From: Blastobasis lacticolella
Lineage: Eukaryota > Arthropoda > Insecta > Lepidoptera > Blastobasidae
Reading direction: 5' to 3'
NCBI GenBank assembly: GCA_905147135.1
Contig: LR990053.1
Coordinates: forward strand, 12,412,501 to 12,476,500
Length of the DNA stretch: 64,000 nt
Shown: positions 1-9,915 of the stretch, one piece after another
Layout: every line of letters starts with the position of its first letter
How positions within the stretch are numbered: position 1 is the stretch's first letter
The notes under the pieces: generated by a model
The model's database searches: none
Told to the model about the DNA's origin: nothing
Seen by the model: only the letters and a program-made list of their open reading frames with translations
Made by a program: the position numbers and the translations under genes

Positions 1-1061
1 ATACATATTTGATGAGTAAAACCAGGATCACGGTCTAGCATTCTCCGTGGTTCGTGTATAAATGTATGAATATAGTAATCTGTTGGCGTCCGTATAAATC
101 CAGCTTGTGCGTAACTAAATGTACCCATAAATGAGCTATCTTCACAAAATGCTGTATAATATCCAAGGTCCTTGAACAAATTCCAAATAAATGGACAGGA
201 ATCGTAGTGGGAGTGTGAGAAGGGATGACATATTCTTTTTATTTCTGTGGTATTATAACCCATTAGTATAGGAACAATATTTGGGAAAGAGTTATCTCCA
301 ACCTTGTTATACCCCATTAATTCTACAGCACCGTTTTTCTGTAAAAATGAAATCATTTTAGGCATGGTTCTGTGCAAATTTAGTCTTGAAACTGCGTCGA
401 TTCCTAATACTACCACATTATATGTCGAGTTATCACTTTTAGCTGGCTTTTCAATAACTTTGGGAACTACAAATAAGAAGAACTGAACATATATATCGAT
501 GCCCACATATGAACATGTCACCTTTACAAATTCGTCTTTAGCTTCGATTATGTCGACAAAATTAATACAATCATTATACTTCACCCGTTCATCAGCTGAT
601 GAAGAATATACATTGGAAACCGCTTTTGGTCGATAAAATGAGTAGTAACAGCATTTAAACTTTTTCTTCTCAGTTACATTGTGGTGTTCCAAGTTGTCTG
701 TCCAAATATGAGTTTTATTATTTATCAGCAAAGGATGTTTTGCGTGGAGACATGGTTTCATATCTCTTGGATAATACACAAATGGTTTCACTTCTTCAGA
801 CAATGGCTTCATGCCTGGTATCGTGCATCCTTCTGTTCGGATAGCGAAACTTTCTTCCTTTTTAGCAAAATGTTGTTTGTACCACATCGGCTTTGTAGGT
901 GCCTTGATAAAATTCTTCATGTTGCCGAAAAATAGTAAAATGGTAATACCACAAAAAAATATCAAGAACAGAAATGGGTGCCTCTTGTATTGTGATGGAA
1001 CAGCAAGCAAATTAAACTGAGTTTTTTTTAAATTAGAAAGCTTATTGCCTCTCTCAACCAT
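1..1061 (-). CDS. DUF229 family protein, copy 1 (partial, C-terminus beyond the window)
   Basis: An uninterrupted reading frame of 353 codons runs from an ATG at 1061-1059 to the left edge. The protein starts MVERGNKL and has one hydrophobic stretch at about residues 29-46, which fits a signal anchor with the rest of the protein outside or in the lumen. It then has the family blocks GCTIPGMKPLSEEV, IWTDNLEHHNVT, FYRPKAVS, VKVTCSYVG, GIDAVSRLNLHRTMPKM and LMGYNTTEIKRICHPF. GIDAVSR is the expected first metal-site region of the alkaline-phosphatase/sulfatase fold. The later MTHD and SDHG motifs would lie outside the window. The start is supported because the same MVER start lies at the matching place in copy 2, and copies 3-5 also begin just before the hydrophobic segment. 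No intron is visible. It lies head-to-head with copy 2 inside an inverted duplication. Substrate and role are unknown. Confidence 0.85.
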   Translation of the reverse strand, partial: MVERGNKLSNLKKTQFNLLAVPSQYKRHPFLFLIFFCGITILLFFGNMKNFIKAPTKPMWYKQHFAKKEESFAIRTEGCTIPGMKPLSEEVKPFVYYPRDMKPCLHAKHPLLINNKTHIWTDNLEHHNVTEKKKFKCCYYSFYRPKAVSNVYSSSADERVKYNDCINFVDIIEAKDEFVKVTCSYVGIDIYVQFFLFVVPKVIEKPAKSDNSTYNVVVLGIDAVSRLNLHRTMPKMISFLQKNGAVELMGYNKVGDNSFPNIVPILMGYNTTEIKRICHPFSHSHYDSCPFIWNLFKDLGYYTAFCEDSSFMGTFSYAQAGFIRTPTDYYIHTFIHEPRRMLDRDPGFTHQIC

Positions 1062-1345
1062 GTTTTTTTGTTTTAGTATAGGGTTATTTTTGAATGCACT
1101 GCTTTGTAGATTTTATATTTAGCTCATATATTTTTGAAATTCGTTTTTATTCCACGTCAATTGAACTAAGTATATGAAAAACATAACCATATTTAGTGGT
1201 TTGTAAATATTATCATAAATTTACCGCGGTGGAGAGCGTGAAATATTTGGTTAGCAACAGTATTAACTAATCTATGTTCTAAATTACAGATTTTGTTGGC
1301 AATTTCTTTAACAATGGCTTTATACTAACTACTACTAAAAATTTC
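1062..1345 (-). promoter_or_regulatory. Upstream region of copy 1, shared with other copies
   Basis: This stretch is repeated in inverted form at 2240-2526, upstream of copy 2. It contains an accgcggtggagagc block (1223-1237) followed by GTGAAATATTTGG (1238-1250), then taactaatctatgttctaaa (1264-1283). The last two blocks recur upstream of copy 3 (14942-14990). It probably includes the promoter or 5' UTR. I see no confident TATA box or initiator. Confidence 0.45.
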
Positions 1346-1477
1346 AGTATTAGAACGTCTGAAACTGGAGGAGGAAATACTCGTTATTAATATAAACTTA
1401 CATTGTTCACGTCCCGAAACGCATTGTTGCTGTGGAGGCTAAATTATTGATTAATATCTACTGTTTGGAACAGATTG
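1346..1477. other. Non-coding spacer, nothing recognised
   Basis: AT-rich sequence between the inverted-duplication arm and the SINE pair. No motif or reading frame of note. Confidence 0.5.
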
Positions 1478-1906
1478 AGCGTCGGTGGCATAGTTGTTAT
1501 GATATCCGACTCGTAAGCGAGAGGTATGGAGTTCGAATCCCACTGCAGCCATGTGCCAATGACTCTTTTTTAAGTTATGTACATTAGTTGCATGCTAACC
1601 GATGCTGTTACGGTTCCTTGGCCATGATCTCGTATTTGGCAGATCAAATAATTATAGCGGAGCGACTGCTATCTGACTTCCGCGACCCTGATATCAGAGA
1701 AACCAGACCAGATTGAATCATGGTAACACATCAGTTGCCTGAATGTGTAGGTTTCATCGTAATATCAGAGCATTGATTAGCATTTAACTAATGTACATAA
1801 CTCAGATAAGAGACATTTGTACATGGCCGCAATGGGATTCGAATACGGTGCCTCTCGCTTACGAGTCGGATAACTAAATCACTCTGCCACCGATGCTCTT
1901 ATTAAT
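1478..1906. mobile_element. Two tRNA-derived SINEs in opposite orientation
   Basis: A plus-strand SINE head (box-B-like gagttcgaatccc near 1529) is followed by the body start (atgt-ccaatgactctt, gttatgtacattagttg). At about 1613 it meets a longer minus-strand copy of the same SINE, whose tRNA-like head ends near 1906. The two form an imperfect hairpin in the loop of the DUF229 inverted duplication. Divergence from the other copies in the window suggests they are old. Confidence 0.75.
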
Positions 1907-2239
1907 ACACACTTTCATTAAGTCAGGATAAAGACAGAATATTTTATTAGGGAGCAGCCAGATCTCGTGCGGTGACGGAAATGCCCCCTTACTGCACTGT
2001 GCGTGTACACTGTAACATTAAATATTTTTTAAGCTATTGCATAGCTTTTATCGCGGGCTTTGAGCGCGGCGACCGAATCAAGAAATTCCGTAACGAAAAA
2101 AACCTAACACCCCCCACTTCGACCGGCACAGCGGTGCGGCGTTGAAAGCCGTGCATCGTTGCATAAGTTGATAAAAAATGCTATGCAATAGCTATACCGC
2201 GGCAGTCCCCGAGTGCCACACGTATTTTTTTAAGTAGTT
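1907..2239. repeat. Dispersed repeat with a 14-bp inverted repeat
   Basis: AGCTATTGCATAGC at 2032-2045 reappears inverted at 2180-2193, each beside a CGCGG motif (tcgcggg after the left copy, ccgcgg after the right). Between them is GC-richer sequence including acctaacaccccccacttcg. The structure suggests a small transposon or a Helitron-like fragment. I cannot assign a family. Confidence 0.45.
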
Positions 2240-2526
2240 TTAAGTAGTACGAGTAGAGTGAGTATAAGCCATTGTAAAAGAAATTGGCAACAATATCTGT
2301 AATTTAGAACGTAGATTAGCTAACCCCGTTGCTAACCAAATATTTCACGCTCTCCACCGCGGTAAATTTTTGATAATATTTACAAAGCACTACAAATTGT
2401 TAATGTTTATTATTTACTTAGTTCCAGTGACGCTGGAACAAAGACTTAATTCACAAATAACTGGGATAAATTTAAAATTTGAAGAGCAGTGCATTCAAAA
2501 AGAACCTAATACTACTACAAGGAAAC
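2240..2526 (+). promoter_or_regulatory. Upstream region of pseudogene copy 2, right arm of inverted duplication
   Basis: Reverse-complement match to 1062-1345, including CCAAATATTTCAC at 2336-2348 and the ccaccgcggtaaat block just after it. The inner end of the arm is near tactcactctactcgtact at about 2240-2260. Confidence 0.6.
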
Positions 2527-4450
2527 ATGGTTGAAAGAGATAATAAGTTTTCTAATTTATAAGAAACTCAGTTGAATCCACTTGCTGCTCCATCACAATA
2601 CCAGAGGCATCCATTTATATTGTTGATATTTTTTTGTAGTGTTAGAACTTTATCGAGGCGCCTACGCCGCCGATGTGGTACAAACAACATTTTGAAAAAA
2701 AGGAAGAGAGTTTCGCTATCCAAACAGAAGGATGCACGATACCAGGTATGAAGCCATTGTCTGAAGAAGTACAACCATTTGTGTATTATCCAAGAGATAT
2801 GAAACCTTGTCCGACGCAAAGCATGCTTTGCTGATAAATAATGAAAAACGTCAACGTAAATGGACAGACAACTTGGAATACCACAATATAACTGAGAAGC
2901 AAAAGTTTATATGCTGTTACTACTCATTTTATCGACCAAAAGCGGTTTCCAATGTATATTCTTCATCAGCTGATGAACGAGTAAAGTATAATGAATGTAT
3001 TGATTTTGTCGACGTAATTGAAGCTAAAGACGAATTTGTAAAGGTGACATGTTCATATGTGGGCATCGATATATATGTTCAGTTCTTCTTATTTTTAGTT
3101 CCCAAAGTTATTGAAAAGCCAGCTAAAAGTGATAACTCGGCATATAATGTGGTAATATTAGGAATCGACGCAGTTTCAAGAATAAATTTGCACAAAACCA
3201 TGCTAAAAATGATTTTATTCTTACAGAAAAACGGTGCTGTTGAATTATTGGGGTATAACAAGGTTGGAGATAACTCGTTTCCAAATAATATTCCTATACT
3301 AATGGGTTATAACACCACAGAAATAAAGAGAATATGTCATCCTTTCTCACACTCCCACTACGATTCCTGTTCATTTGTTTGGAACTTGTTCAAGGACCTT
3401 GGATATTATACAGCATTTTGTGAAGATAGCTCGTCATTGGGTACATTTAGTTACGTACAAGCTGGATTTATACGAGCCCCAACAGATCACTACATTCATA
3501 CATTTATTAACGAACCACCATCTCATCAAATATGTATGCTCGACAAATATTTTTATAAAATTCAATTAGATTACTTCGAAAGTTTGGCCAAAACACTTCA
3601 ACCTAATCGTCTCTTTGGATTTTTTTGGGAAATGACTATGACTCATGATGACATCAATTACCCAATGGCTATGGATACCCTCTACGTAGAATTACTCAGC
3701 AGATTGGAAATATCCAAATATTTGGATGAAACTGTACTTATTATACTCAGTGACCACGGTATGAGGTGGGGTGAAATACGTTCCACCAAACAGGGTCGTC
3801 TTGAAGAGCGACTACCTTTTGTATTTGTATTAACCCCACCATCCTTTGGAATACAATATAAGGAAGCTTACAATAATCTTAAGGTTAATAGTCGTCGACT
3901 TACAACGCCATTTGACGTACATGGTATGATGGTAGATCTCGCGAATATGGAAAATATAATAGACGACGCGATATTTTCAAGAAGCAAAGGAAGCTATGGA
4001 GCGCAAAGAGAAATTAGTCTGTTCCTCCCAATTCCACCAAATCGAACATGTGAAATGGCTGAAATATCTGACCATTGGTGTACGTGCCATTCTAATATTA
4101 AAATGTCAATTACTGTTAAAGTAATTATGACGGCAGCACAAACACTGACAAAAGTGTTGAATGAATTATTGAAAATTCATACTCAATGCGAAAAGTTGAC
4201 ATTATCCGATATCGTGGAAGCGAATGAGATAACATGGGAGAGTAGAAAGAAAGACGAACACAGAGATTTCATGATAGTAATTCGAACTTTACCTGGTAAT
4301 GGCGAATTTGAAGCTACGATTCGCAAAACTAAATATAAGTGGACACTCGTTACATTACCCAGCCGGCTCAACCTTTACGGGACACAAAGTCATTGCATGC
4401 ATAATCCCCAACTCAAACTTTATTGCTACTGTAAACATCAGGGATCATAG
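2527..4450 (+). pseudogene. DUF229 family pseudogene, copy 2
   Basis: The ATG at 2527 matches the copy 1 start, but codon 12 is TAA (2560-2562). Compared with copy 1 there is a 28-bp deletion around 2636-2668, which removes most of the membrane anchor and shifts the frame. A further single-base deletion near 2812 shifts it again. From about 2807 the remaining frame is open for 547 codons to TAG at 4448-4450. It keeps GIDAVSR, MTHDD, SDHGMRWGE and the C-terminal CYCKHQ block. A nine-residue in-frame deletion precedes HQICM (about 3515). Substitutions at conserved sites (MTHDDINYPMAMDT, KTMLKM) suggest relaxed constraint. The long intact 3' part implies the damage is fairly recent. A truncated soluble product from an internal start is conceivable but not supported by a good ATG. 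Confidence 0.85.
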
Positions 4451-4490
4451 ATAAAAATATATTTAAAGAACTTTTGTTGTCTACCGCTCC

Positions 4491-4615
4491 TTATTCATCA
4501 TCATCAATTCCGGCTTCAGCCTGTCAGTTTCCACTTTCCTACTTGTCTTCGTCATCATACGGCTACGTGCTAGCTCTGGTTGCTTTCCCAATGGACCTCA
4601 TTATTTAATGATTTT
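4491..4615 (-). repeat. Dispersed repeat end with (ATG)n tail
   Basis: Starts catcatcatcaattccggct and continues with gtttccactttcctact. Similar stretches occur at 46276-46345, 51477-51575 and 63148-63240 (gctttcctgct...tcttc-ccactt-gccc). Read on the minus strand the family ends in (ATGATG), as LINE or SINE 3' ends do. Confidence 0.45.
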
Positions 4616-5355
4616 TAAATACGGCGACTACCATCTACCATCTGTGCTGTGCGGCATTTAGGAAAAACCGATTCGCCAAAGCTTCAGCCGTCTGTGAGCA
4701 CTAGTACGCCAGCCGATGAGGTTGACTTGGGTCTATGATATTATTTTCATAATAATATAATTGATAAATATAATAAAAGCTTATTATACAATGTAAAGCA
4801 AATATTACAATAGGTATTTACTACGCTATGCTCATAGGTCGTTACGAAATACGATTTTATTTACACTACTTTAATTATGTTCCAATTACATACTCGAAAA
4901 CATTCGTTGATGGATGAACTGTTATCACGCCAATCTATAAAGTTTGTTTGTAAATGTATTTTTATTGGTTGGAGAAAATAAATAAATGTGATAGTAGTCA
5001 AGTGATTATCACGCCGCTTGATATCCTTTATGCAGCAACAGAAATTACTCGAGTGTACCCAGGATGCTGGCTGCGTTACCTCTTTAAATGGCTAGACTTA
5101 ATCTTTGCGCAAAGAACGCGCCAGCCCGTGGGATACCGGTCTTCTCCATCCGTCCTAAAATATCTTACGAACCCCAGAAACCCATCGTCTCCACCCATAA
5201 ATGGCGCAAATAAGTATCCCTGGTCAAGACATCCATATTTGCGCTTGAGGTCTTCTGCCGCTGATGATGCCGTGTCTGCACGGGCAGAGGTGGGATGGAG
5301 CCAGCGTGTCTACGCAAGTCACATCAAGGGCCGACTCCGCTCATAAAGGGACTAT
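4616..5355. other. Non-coding stretch, no recognised gene
   Basis: Mostly AT-rich. A 130-codon plus-strand open frame (4954-5346) covers the GC-richer half, but its product is unlike any family I know, has low complexity in its second half and has no conserved motif. I treat it as chance or repeat-derived. Confidence 0.4.
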
Positions 5356-5530
5356 GCTTTGAAAATTCACACAGCACCATCTAGCCCCAAAGTAAACAAA
5401 GCTTGTGTAATTAGTGCCAGAACCCAGACCCGTATCAGAAATAAAATTCATTTAAATTTCTGCCTGGCCGGGAATCGAACCCGGGACCTCTGCGTGGCAG
5501 ACCGGTAATTTTAACAAACTGAACCACTTC
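5356..5530 (-). mobile_element. tRNA-Gly-like SINE
   Basis: On the minus strand the head reads agtggttcag...ccggtctgccacgcagaggtcccgggttcgattccc. This resembles a tRNA-Gly with anticodon-loop sequence ctgccac and an intact B box. The body contains acgggtctgggttctgg and tttggggctagatggtgctg. A second copy with the same body is at 47340-47566. Confidence 0.75.
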
Positions 5531-5765
5531 ATATTCATATTCATATTTCATATTCATATTTCTTTATTAGTATTGTTCATACATTGTCCAATATTCAGTA
5601 CCTAGGTATACATTATGTCCTAACTAACAATGCATATATATTGAGTATTTACATCAATAATTAAATAGTATCACAGTCAATAGAATTAATAATAGAATTG
5701 AAATTGTCACCTTTAGATATTAATTGAGTATCAATACTCAGGTCGTCAAAGACACAATTATGCGC
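5531..5765. repeat. (ATTCAT)n microsatellite and AT-rich tail
   Basis: Tandem attcat/atttcat units at about 5531-5562, followed by catatttctttattagta. Read on the minus strand this resembles a LINE 3' tail (aataaagaaatatgaat). Confidence 0.4.
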
Positions 5766-6003
5766 TTTTACCGCGAAAAACATTCCTTTGTCATGTCTCC
5801 CCTATTTTTAAACACTCTCCTTTCTACCAAGACAGATATCGGAATTCTAGGGAGTGACGTTCAATTTCGCGGTCAACTGGAGAATAAAGCCTAGTTGGCC
5901 TTCAAAAAGTTGGAGGTCCTTGGTAGGTCGAGATGGTATTTGAAACAGGCACATCGCTTACAGCTATATGAGGCGCAAGTCAGGCCGCTTATGTAATACT
6001 GTA
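5766..6003 (+). mobile_element. Jockey-like LINE reverse transcriptase relic
   Basis: Frame-shifted remnants of the part of the RT ORF after the YADD palm. They are recognisable by comparison with the better copy at 59479-60606: an AFTAKK-like stretch, IGILGVD-like (atatcggaattctaggg), FRGQLENKA-like, a LASKKL/VLGR region, and RLQLYEAQVRPLM near 5955-5995. Several stops and shifts show it is dead. Confidence 0.65.
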
Positions 6004-6301
6004 CCCATAATGAAATAAAGTCCTTTATTGTTGAACTTAAACAATTAATATACGATATAAACCTTTCTAACCAGCGGTTAATCCCGGCTTATGCAACGGA
6101 TCTCGTTCATTTTCATTTTATTGCGGTGTTTTGGTTTGTTTGGTGGGGTGGTCAATTCCCCAGAGCCTCGTTCGTCAGACAGCAAGGCGGCCACGACAGT
6201 TGAGATTGGCATGTAATGTTGGTAGAGCCCAAGCCTTATCCCCAATGAACATATTTTATGACTGCTGTTCTTTAGCAAAGTAGGTATTTTTCACGCCAAT
6301 A
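6004..6301. other. Non-coding stretch, nothing recognised
   Basis: No conserved motif or convincing frame. The 66-codon minus-strand frame here has no family features. Confidence 0.4.
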
Positions 6302-6334
6302 TACAGGGTGTTTCATAATACATGTATAAAGCCG
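6302..6334 (+). repeat. 33-bp terminal-repeat-like sequence
   Basis: TACAGGGTGTTTCATAATAC... is the exact reverse complement of 11526-11558 and resembles the ends of the MITE at 27914-28085. It may be the left end of a separate element. Confidence 0.6.
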
Positions 6335-6925
6335 AAAGGGTGTTAAAGTATAGCTTGCAAAGAGTACACTGGCGACTTCATATTATCCAGACATTGAATT
6401 TTAATTTTTATAAAAAATCTTCGTTTTTAAAGAAAAATAACCATATCGACTACGTTGATGCGCAGCTCTATTTCAAGTTGATGATCCTAGAAGGAGAAGT
6501 TCAATAACCGCGTGCGACCCCTATGAAAAAAGCGTGGCGGTAACATCAAACGGATAGAAGCAATCGACCAAACGCAGCTTGGGCGGATAACGGAGGCCAA
6601 CGAACAAACGTGCGATTACGAGCCCGAATAGGTTCCCAAAACTCCCAAAGATCGTTTGCTTGACCACGAAATGCAATTACCTATTGGACCTTAGAAATCC
6701 AAATCGGCCGACAACGCTTCGTTGGCGTAAGTTGAGTGTGTACACACCATAAAGAAGAGTTTAATAACCTCGCGCCATTCATAACAAAACAAACGAACAT
6801 CCTACATCTTGCTACCAGGCTCCGATTTAAATGTTACCTACTTATCTCCATGAATAATCTCTACCAAATTAACTAGGGACTTACCTACACTAATTATTTT
6901 CAATAGGTAGGTATGCTTAAATAGT
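6335..6925. other. Non-coding stretch next to the 33-bp terminal repeat
   Basis: After a weakly MITE-like start (gccgaaagggtgttaaagta) the sequence is unlike the other MITE copies. A 61-codon frame (6322-6507) has no recognised motif. Confidence 0.35.
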
Positions 6926-7245
6926 CGGAGCGTCGTCGGTGGCCTAAGGTTACGGTATCCGAGTCGTACGCGAGAGGTACCGGGTTCGACACCCGCTGCC
7001 GCCACGTACCAGTGACCTTTTCTGACGGAAAACATCGTGATGAAACCTGCACATTTAGGCGACTGAATGTCTAACCATGATTTTAATCTGGTCAGGTAAT
7101 CAGGTTCCCCTGGTAGCAGGGTCAGGCAGGATTCAGGACTGTCAGACGTAATGACCAGAAATGCGAAATCCTGGATCATGGTCAAGGCGGACCCCAGGCC
7201 CTCGTGCGCGAGAGCAAAACCAGGTCATTAACACCGAGATGATTT
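6926..7245 (+). mobile_element. tRNA-derived SINE
   Basis: The head ggagcgtcgtcggtggcc...gagaggtaccgggttcgac has the B box. It is followed by the standard body (aacatcgtgatgaaacctgc, aatctggtcaggt, ctggatcatggtcaaggcgg) and the 3' end tcattaacaccgagatgat. The body is intact except for a scrambled segment around 7105-7160. Confidence 0.85.
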
Positions 7246-8437
7246 CTACTAGGTAGGTACCTAACAGAACAAACCACCCCAGCACAACAAAAGTAAAATA
7301 AGAATTAAAATCATAATACTTAGGTACTTATTAACTAAAGGCCTAAAAACAGTATCTAAGTAGGTTAGGCCTACGTAAATAAAAAACAAAACATGTTAAT
7401 CAGTCTGGAAGACAGCCGGACCCGCGGTGTGGACTGCCGCAGGTACTTAAACTAAATAAAAATAAACATAGTCAGCTACGTACTAAAGTAGATATCTACT
7501 ACACTAAAACGGGATTCGTTCAATTGACAAAATGGCTCTACACAGATAGGTAAGTACTAGGTACCTACTAACACGGTTCCCTCATCTAAGTACCTACGTA
7601 CCTAGGGAACCACTTATGAATCTAGTTTTGGTGAAACACATTACAGACAGGTTCCACTAAATACCTACATGTTTTTATGAAAAGATAAAAGCGTTGTCTT
7701 TTCTACCTATTTCCCGTCGGAAAAGAACCGAGCGCGGCGGTTGCGCTTCTAACGTCACTATTTGGTGGTAAGTAGCGTCTCCTAGTCTAGCTAGCACCTA
7801 GACCTTTAAAGCATGTAGGTACGTACCTTTTAAACGATATTTTATGGAAACAAACAGTGTCAGGTGCCAGCGCAGTTAACCACACTTTCTTGCTTTCTTG
7901 TGGCTCGATGACCGATAGGTAAATACACTCATACACACAGATACACAACACTACAGGCAGCATGCACTGGTTGCTATGCAATACGTAAGTAGGTAGGTAA
8001 CATGGTCTTTGGCCTACTGCTTGGTTGCACTCATGCACAGAATAATGATTATCACAATACTTAAACTGTTGAACATTGTACACAAACAAGACTACGTTAA
8101 TATTGGTACCTGAAGCAATAAATCATTCATTCATTCATATCGTTTACAGTCTTATCACAGTTATTTTCACAGTACTTAGGTATCCTATACATACAACGCA
8201 ACAAACAATCACACCGATCACGCGAAAAGCTAAAAACCGAATAAACGAACACGACTCGAAAATAGGTAACACAAGAAGCCACGCTGTCGGCGTCAGCGGT
8301 TCAATCAAACGACACACCCAAGTGCAGCATGCACACTGCCAAAAACTCCGGCGTGTCAACACATGTTCGGCGCGGCGCACGGGGCGGCGGGGGGCGGGAG
8401 GCGAGGCGGGAGGCGTGGCAGCAGGCAGCGCTTTAGG
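7246..8437. other. Non-coding stretch with many TAGGTACCTA-like words and a GC-rich end
   Basis: 7250-8100 is dense in taggta/tacctac words, common in lepidopteran intergenic DNA. 8355-8430 is strongly GC-rich (gcggcg, gggaggcg repeats). No gene recognised. Frames here are short and mutually overlapping. Confidence 0.4.
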
Positions 8438-8796
8438 CAGCGTTGCCAGATCGTACCTTTTAGTACGATTTACGTACTATTTGGCCGACTGTCGTACCTT
8501 AAGCGTACTTTGCTCCACATCGTACTATTTAGTACGTTTTTACAAAATGCTGAATTTAGCTGAGGGGTAGTCACTTCACCTTTCAAATTCACAATTTCAC
8601 CAAAAATAATGGGAAGGAAGGGTTGATTTTGCCACCGGCAACAAAATAACGTCATTAATTGACTAAAAATCATCCCCCCCCCCCAAAGTCGATAAAATAT
8701 AGAAGATAATAAGAAGAAATCGTAACTTTTTAGCCATTTTCGTACTATTTTAAGAGCCCAGACGTACTTTTTTGGAAACTACTGCTGGTAACACTG
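8438..8796. mobile_element. hAT-like MITE with 8-bp target-site duplication
   Basis: Terminal inverted repeats CAGCGTTGCCAG (8438-8449) and CTGGTAACACTG (8785-8796) are flanked on both sides by GCTTTAGG (8430-8437 and 8797-8804), a perfect 8-bp duplication. The interior has repeated cgtact/tagtacg words and no transposase. TIR sequence and TSD length fit the hAT superfamily. Confidence 0.88.
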
Positions 8797-8804
8797 GCTT
8801 TAGG

Positions 8805-9124
8805 GATCCGCGTGTTAGGGGTCGTACTTATTTCGCCTCTTATGTTCTCCTGGTAGATGCACCGTAATGTTGATTGTGTTTATTTAATAAAGTGAGGCTC
8901 AAACAAGTCCAACAGTGGACTAATAATAATCCTTATGATGTCGGTGATGGAATACATTTGCTTACCACTATTTTATCGGGTAATTTGTACAGACAGTAAT
9001 TACTAAAATTGTGTTTGGGTCCGTGTTTCACCTAGGTGACCTAGGTTCAGTGGCGTTGCTTGCCTTCCAGGGGCCCCGTATCAATAGCTGTCTGGGGCCC
9101 CATAGTTAGTACCCCCAACTACAA
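8805..9124. other. Non-coding stretch, nothing recognised
   Basis: No motif beyond a small inverted ggggcccc motif pair near 9070-9100. Confidence 0.4.
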
Positions 9125-9395
9125 GGGATCATCATCATCATCATCACAGCCCAAAACAGTCCACTACAGGACTTTGGGCCTCTCCCGCAAAAGGGGAGGT
9201 TATTGCCATAATCTCCACGCTTGGCAGGCGGGTTGGAGATCGCAGTGTTGCAAACATAACAATGAAAAACGCTGCTGCCCATTTTCCAGTTTATGGAGAC
9301 TAGATATTTTGCCTCTAAACGTTAGTCGCCTTGTACGACACCCACGAGTGTAAGGGGTTGGTGCTATTCTACTCTACCGGTTACCACACGGCTAC
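9125..9395 (-). repeat. Dispersed SINE-like repeat with (ATG)n tail
   Basis: Begins with six (atc/tca) triplets, then cagtccactacaggactttgggcct, ccataatctccacgcttggcaggcgggttggagat and tagtcgccttgtacgacaccc. Inverted or direct relatives lie at 50990-51178, 57020-57240, 57700-57890 and 58565-58800. Read on the minus strand it ends in tgtgatgatgat. No B box was found, so it may be a LINE 3' end rather than a SINE. Confidence 0.6.
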
Positions 9396-9820
9396 AAGGG
9401 ATGCTAATGAGTAACTTAAATCCAAGCCATTCGCGTGTTAAGGCGGTACGATTTTCATAAAATTTTTATGTAACGTTTTTGTGCAATTGGCTATTAGAAA
9501 ATATGTTCAATTGTGCGCGAAATAGATTTCCACATGTTAATAATGTAAAACAAAGCAATGAAAAAGAAAAATAATTAAATCACAAAACAACGCTATCAAG
9601 CGGCGATTTGTGCTTTTTTCGATTTAACTGCTTTTGAAAAGAAAACCACTTTGCGCACCATTGAATACATTTACTAAGAGTAGAAATCATAATACAATCA
9701 CTAAACACTCAAACAAATGAAAGAATATCGAGAGAAATTTAGTATGGGCGTTGAATCACCTTAATAGTAAGAATAACATATGTATGAAAGAAAGTTCCAC
9801 ACCGCGTCTGTCTGCCTGTT
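9396..9820. other. AT-rich non-coding stretch
   Basis: No gene. A pair of words gtgcgcgaaat (about 9514) and gcgcaccattgaa (about 9653) hint at an inverted structure, too weak to call. Confidence 0.35.
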
Positions 9821-9915
9821 CGCGATAAACTCAAAAACTACTGAACGGATTTTCATGCGGTTTTCACCAATTGACAAAGTGGAATTACTTTGTCTATTGA
9901 GGAAGATTTAGGTGT
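9821..9915 (+). repeat. 'aacggattttaatgcggttttca' dispersed repeat
   Basis: ctactgaacggattttcatg-cggttttcacc is the core of a repeat found at least six more times: 12430-12680, 29260-29470, 38170-38230, 52900-53020, 58860-58965 and 59255-59430. It is probably a non-autonomous DNA element. Confidence 0.55.

Noticed and set aside
2807..4450. Treating copy 2 as an intact 547-residue gene
   Set aside because: The frame opens at a TTG codon. The true start at 2527 is followed by a stop and two frameshifts, and the membrane anchor is deleted.
4954..5346. 130-codon plus-strand gene
   Set aside because: Non-conserved, low-complexity second half and no start context or motif. It lies between repeat elements.
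8076..8673. Overlapping open frames of 66-164 codons on both strands
   Set aside because: They overlap one another in several frames, lie across a GC-rich patch and a hAT-like MITE with defined ends, and show no family motif.
9125..9145. CRISPR-like or tandem triplet array
   Set aside because: It is a simple (atc)n tail of a dispersed eukaryotic repeat; no spacers exist.
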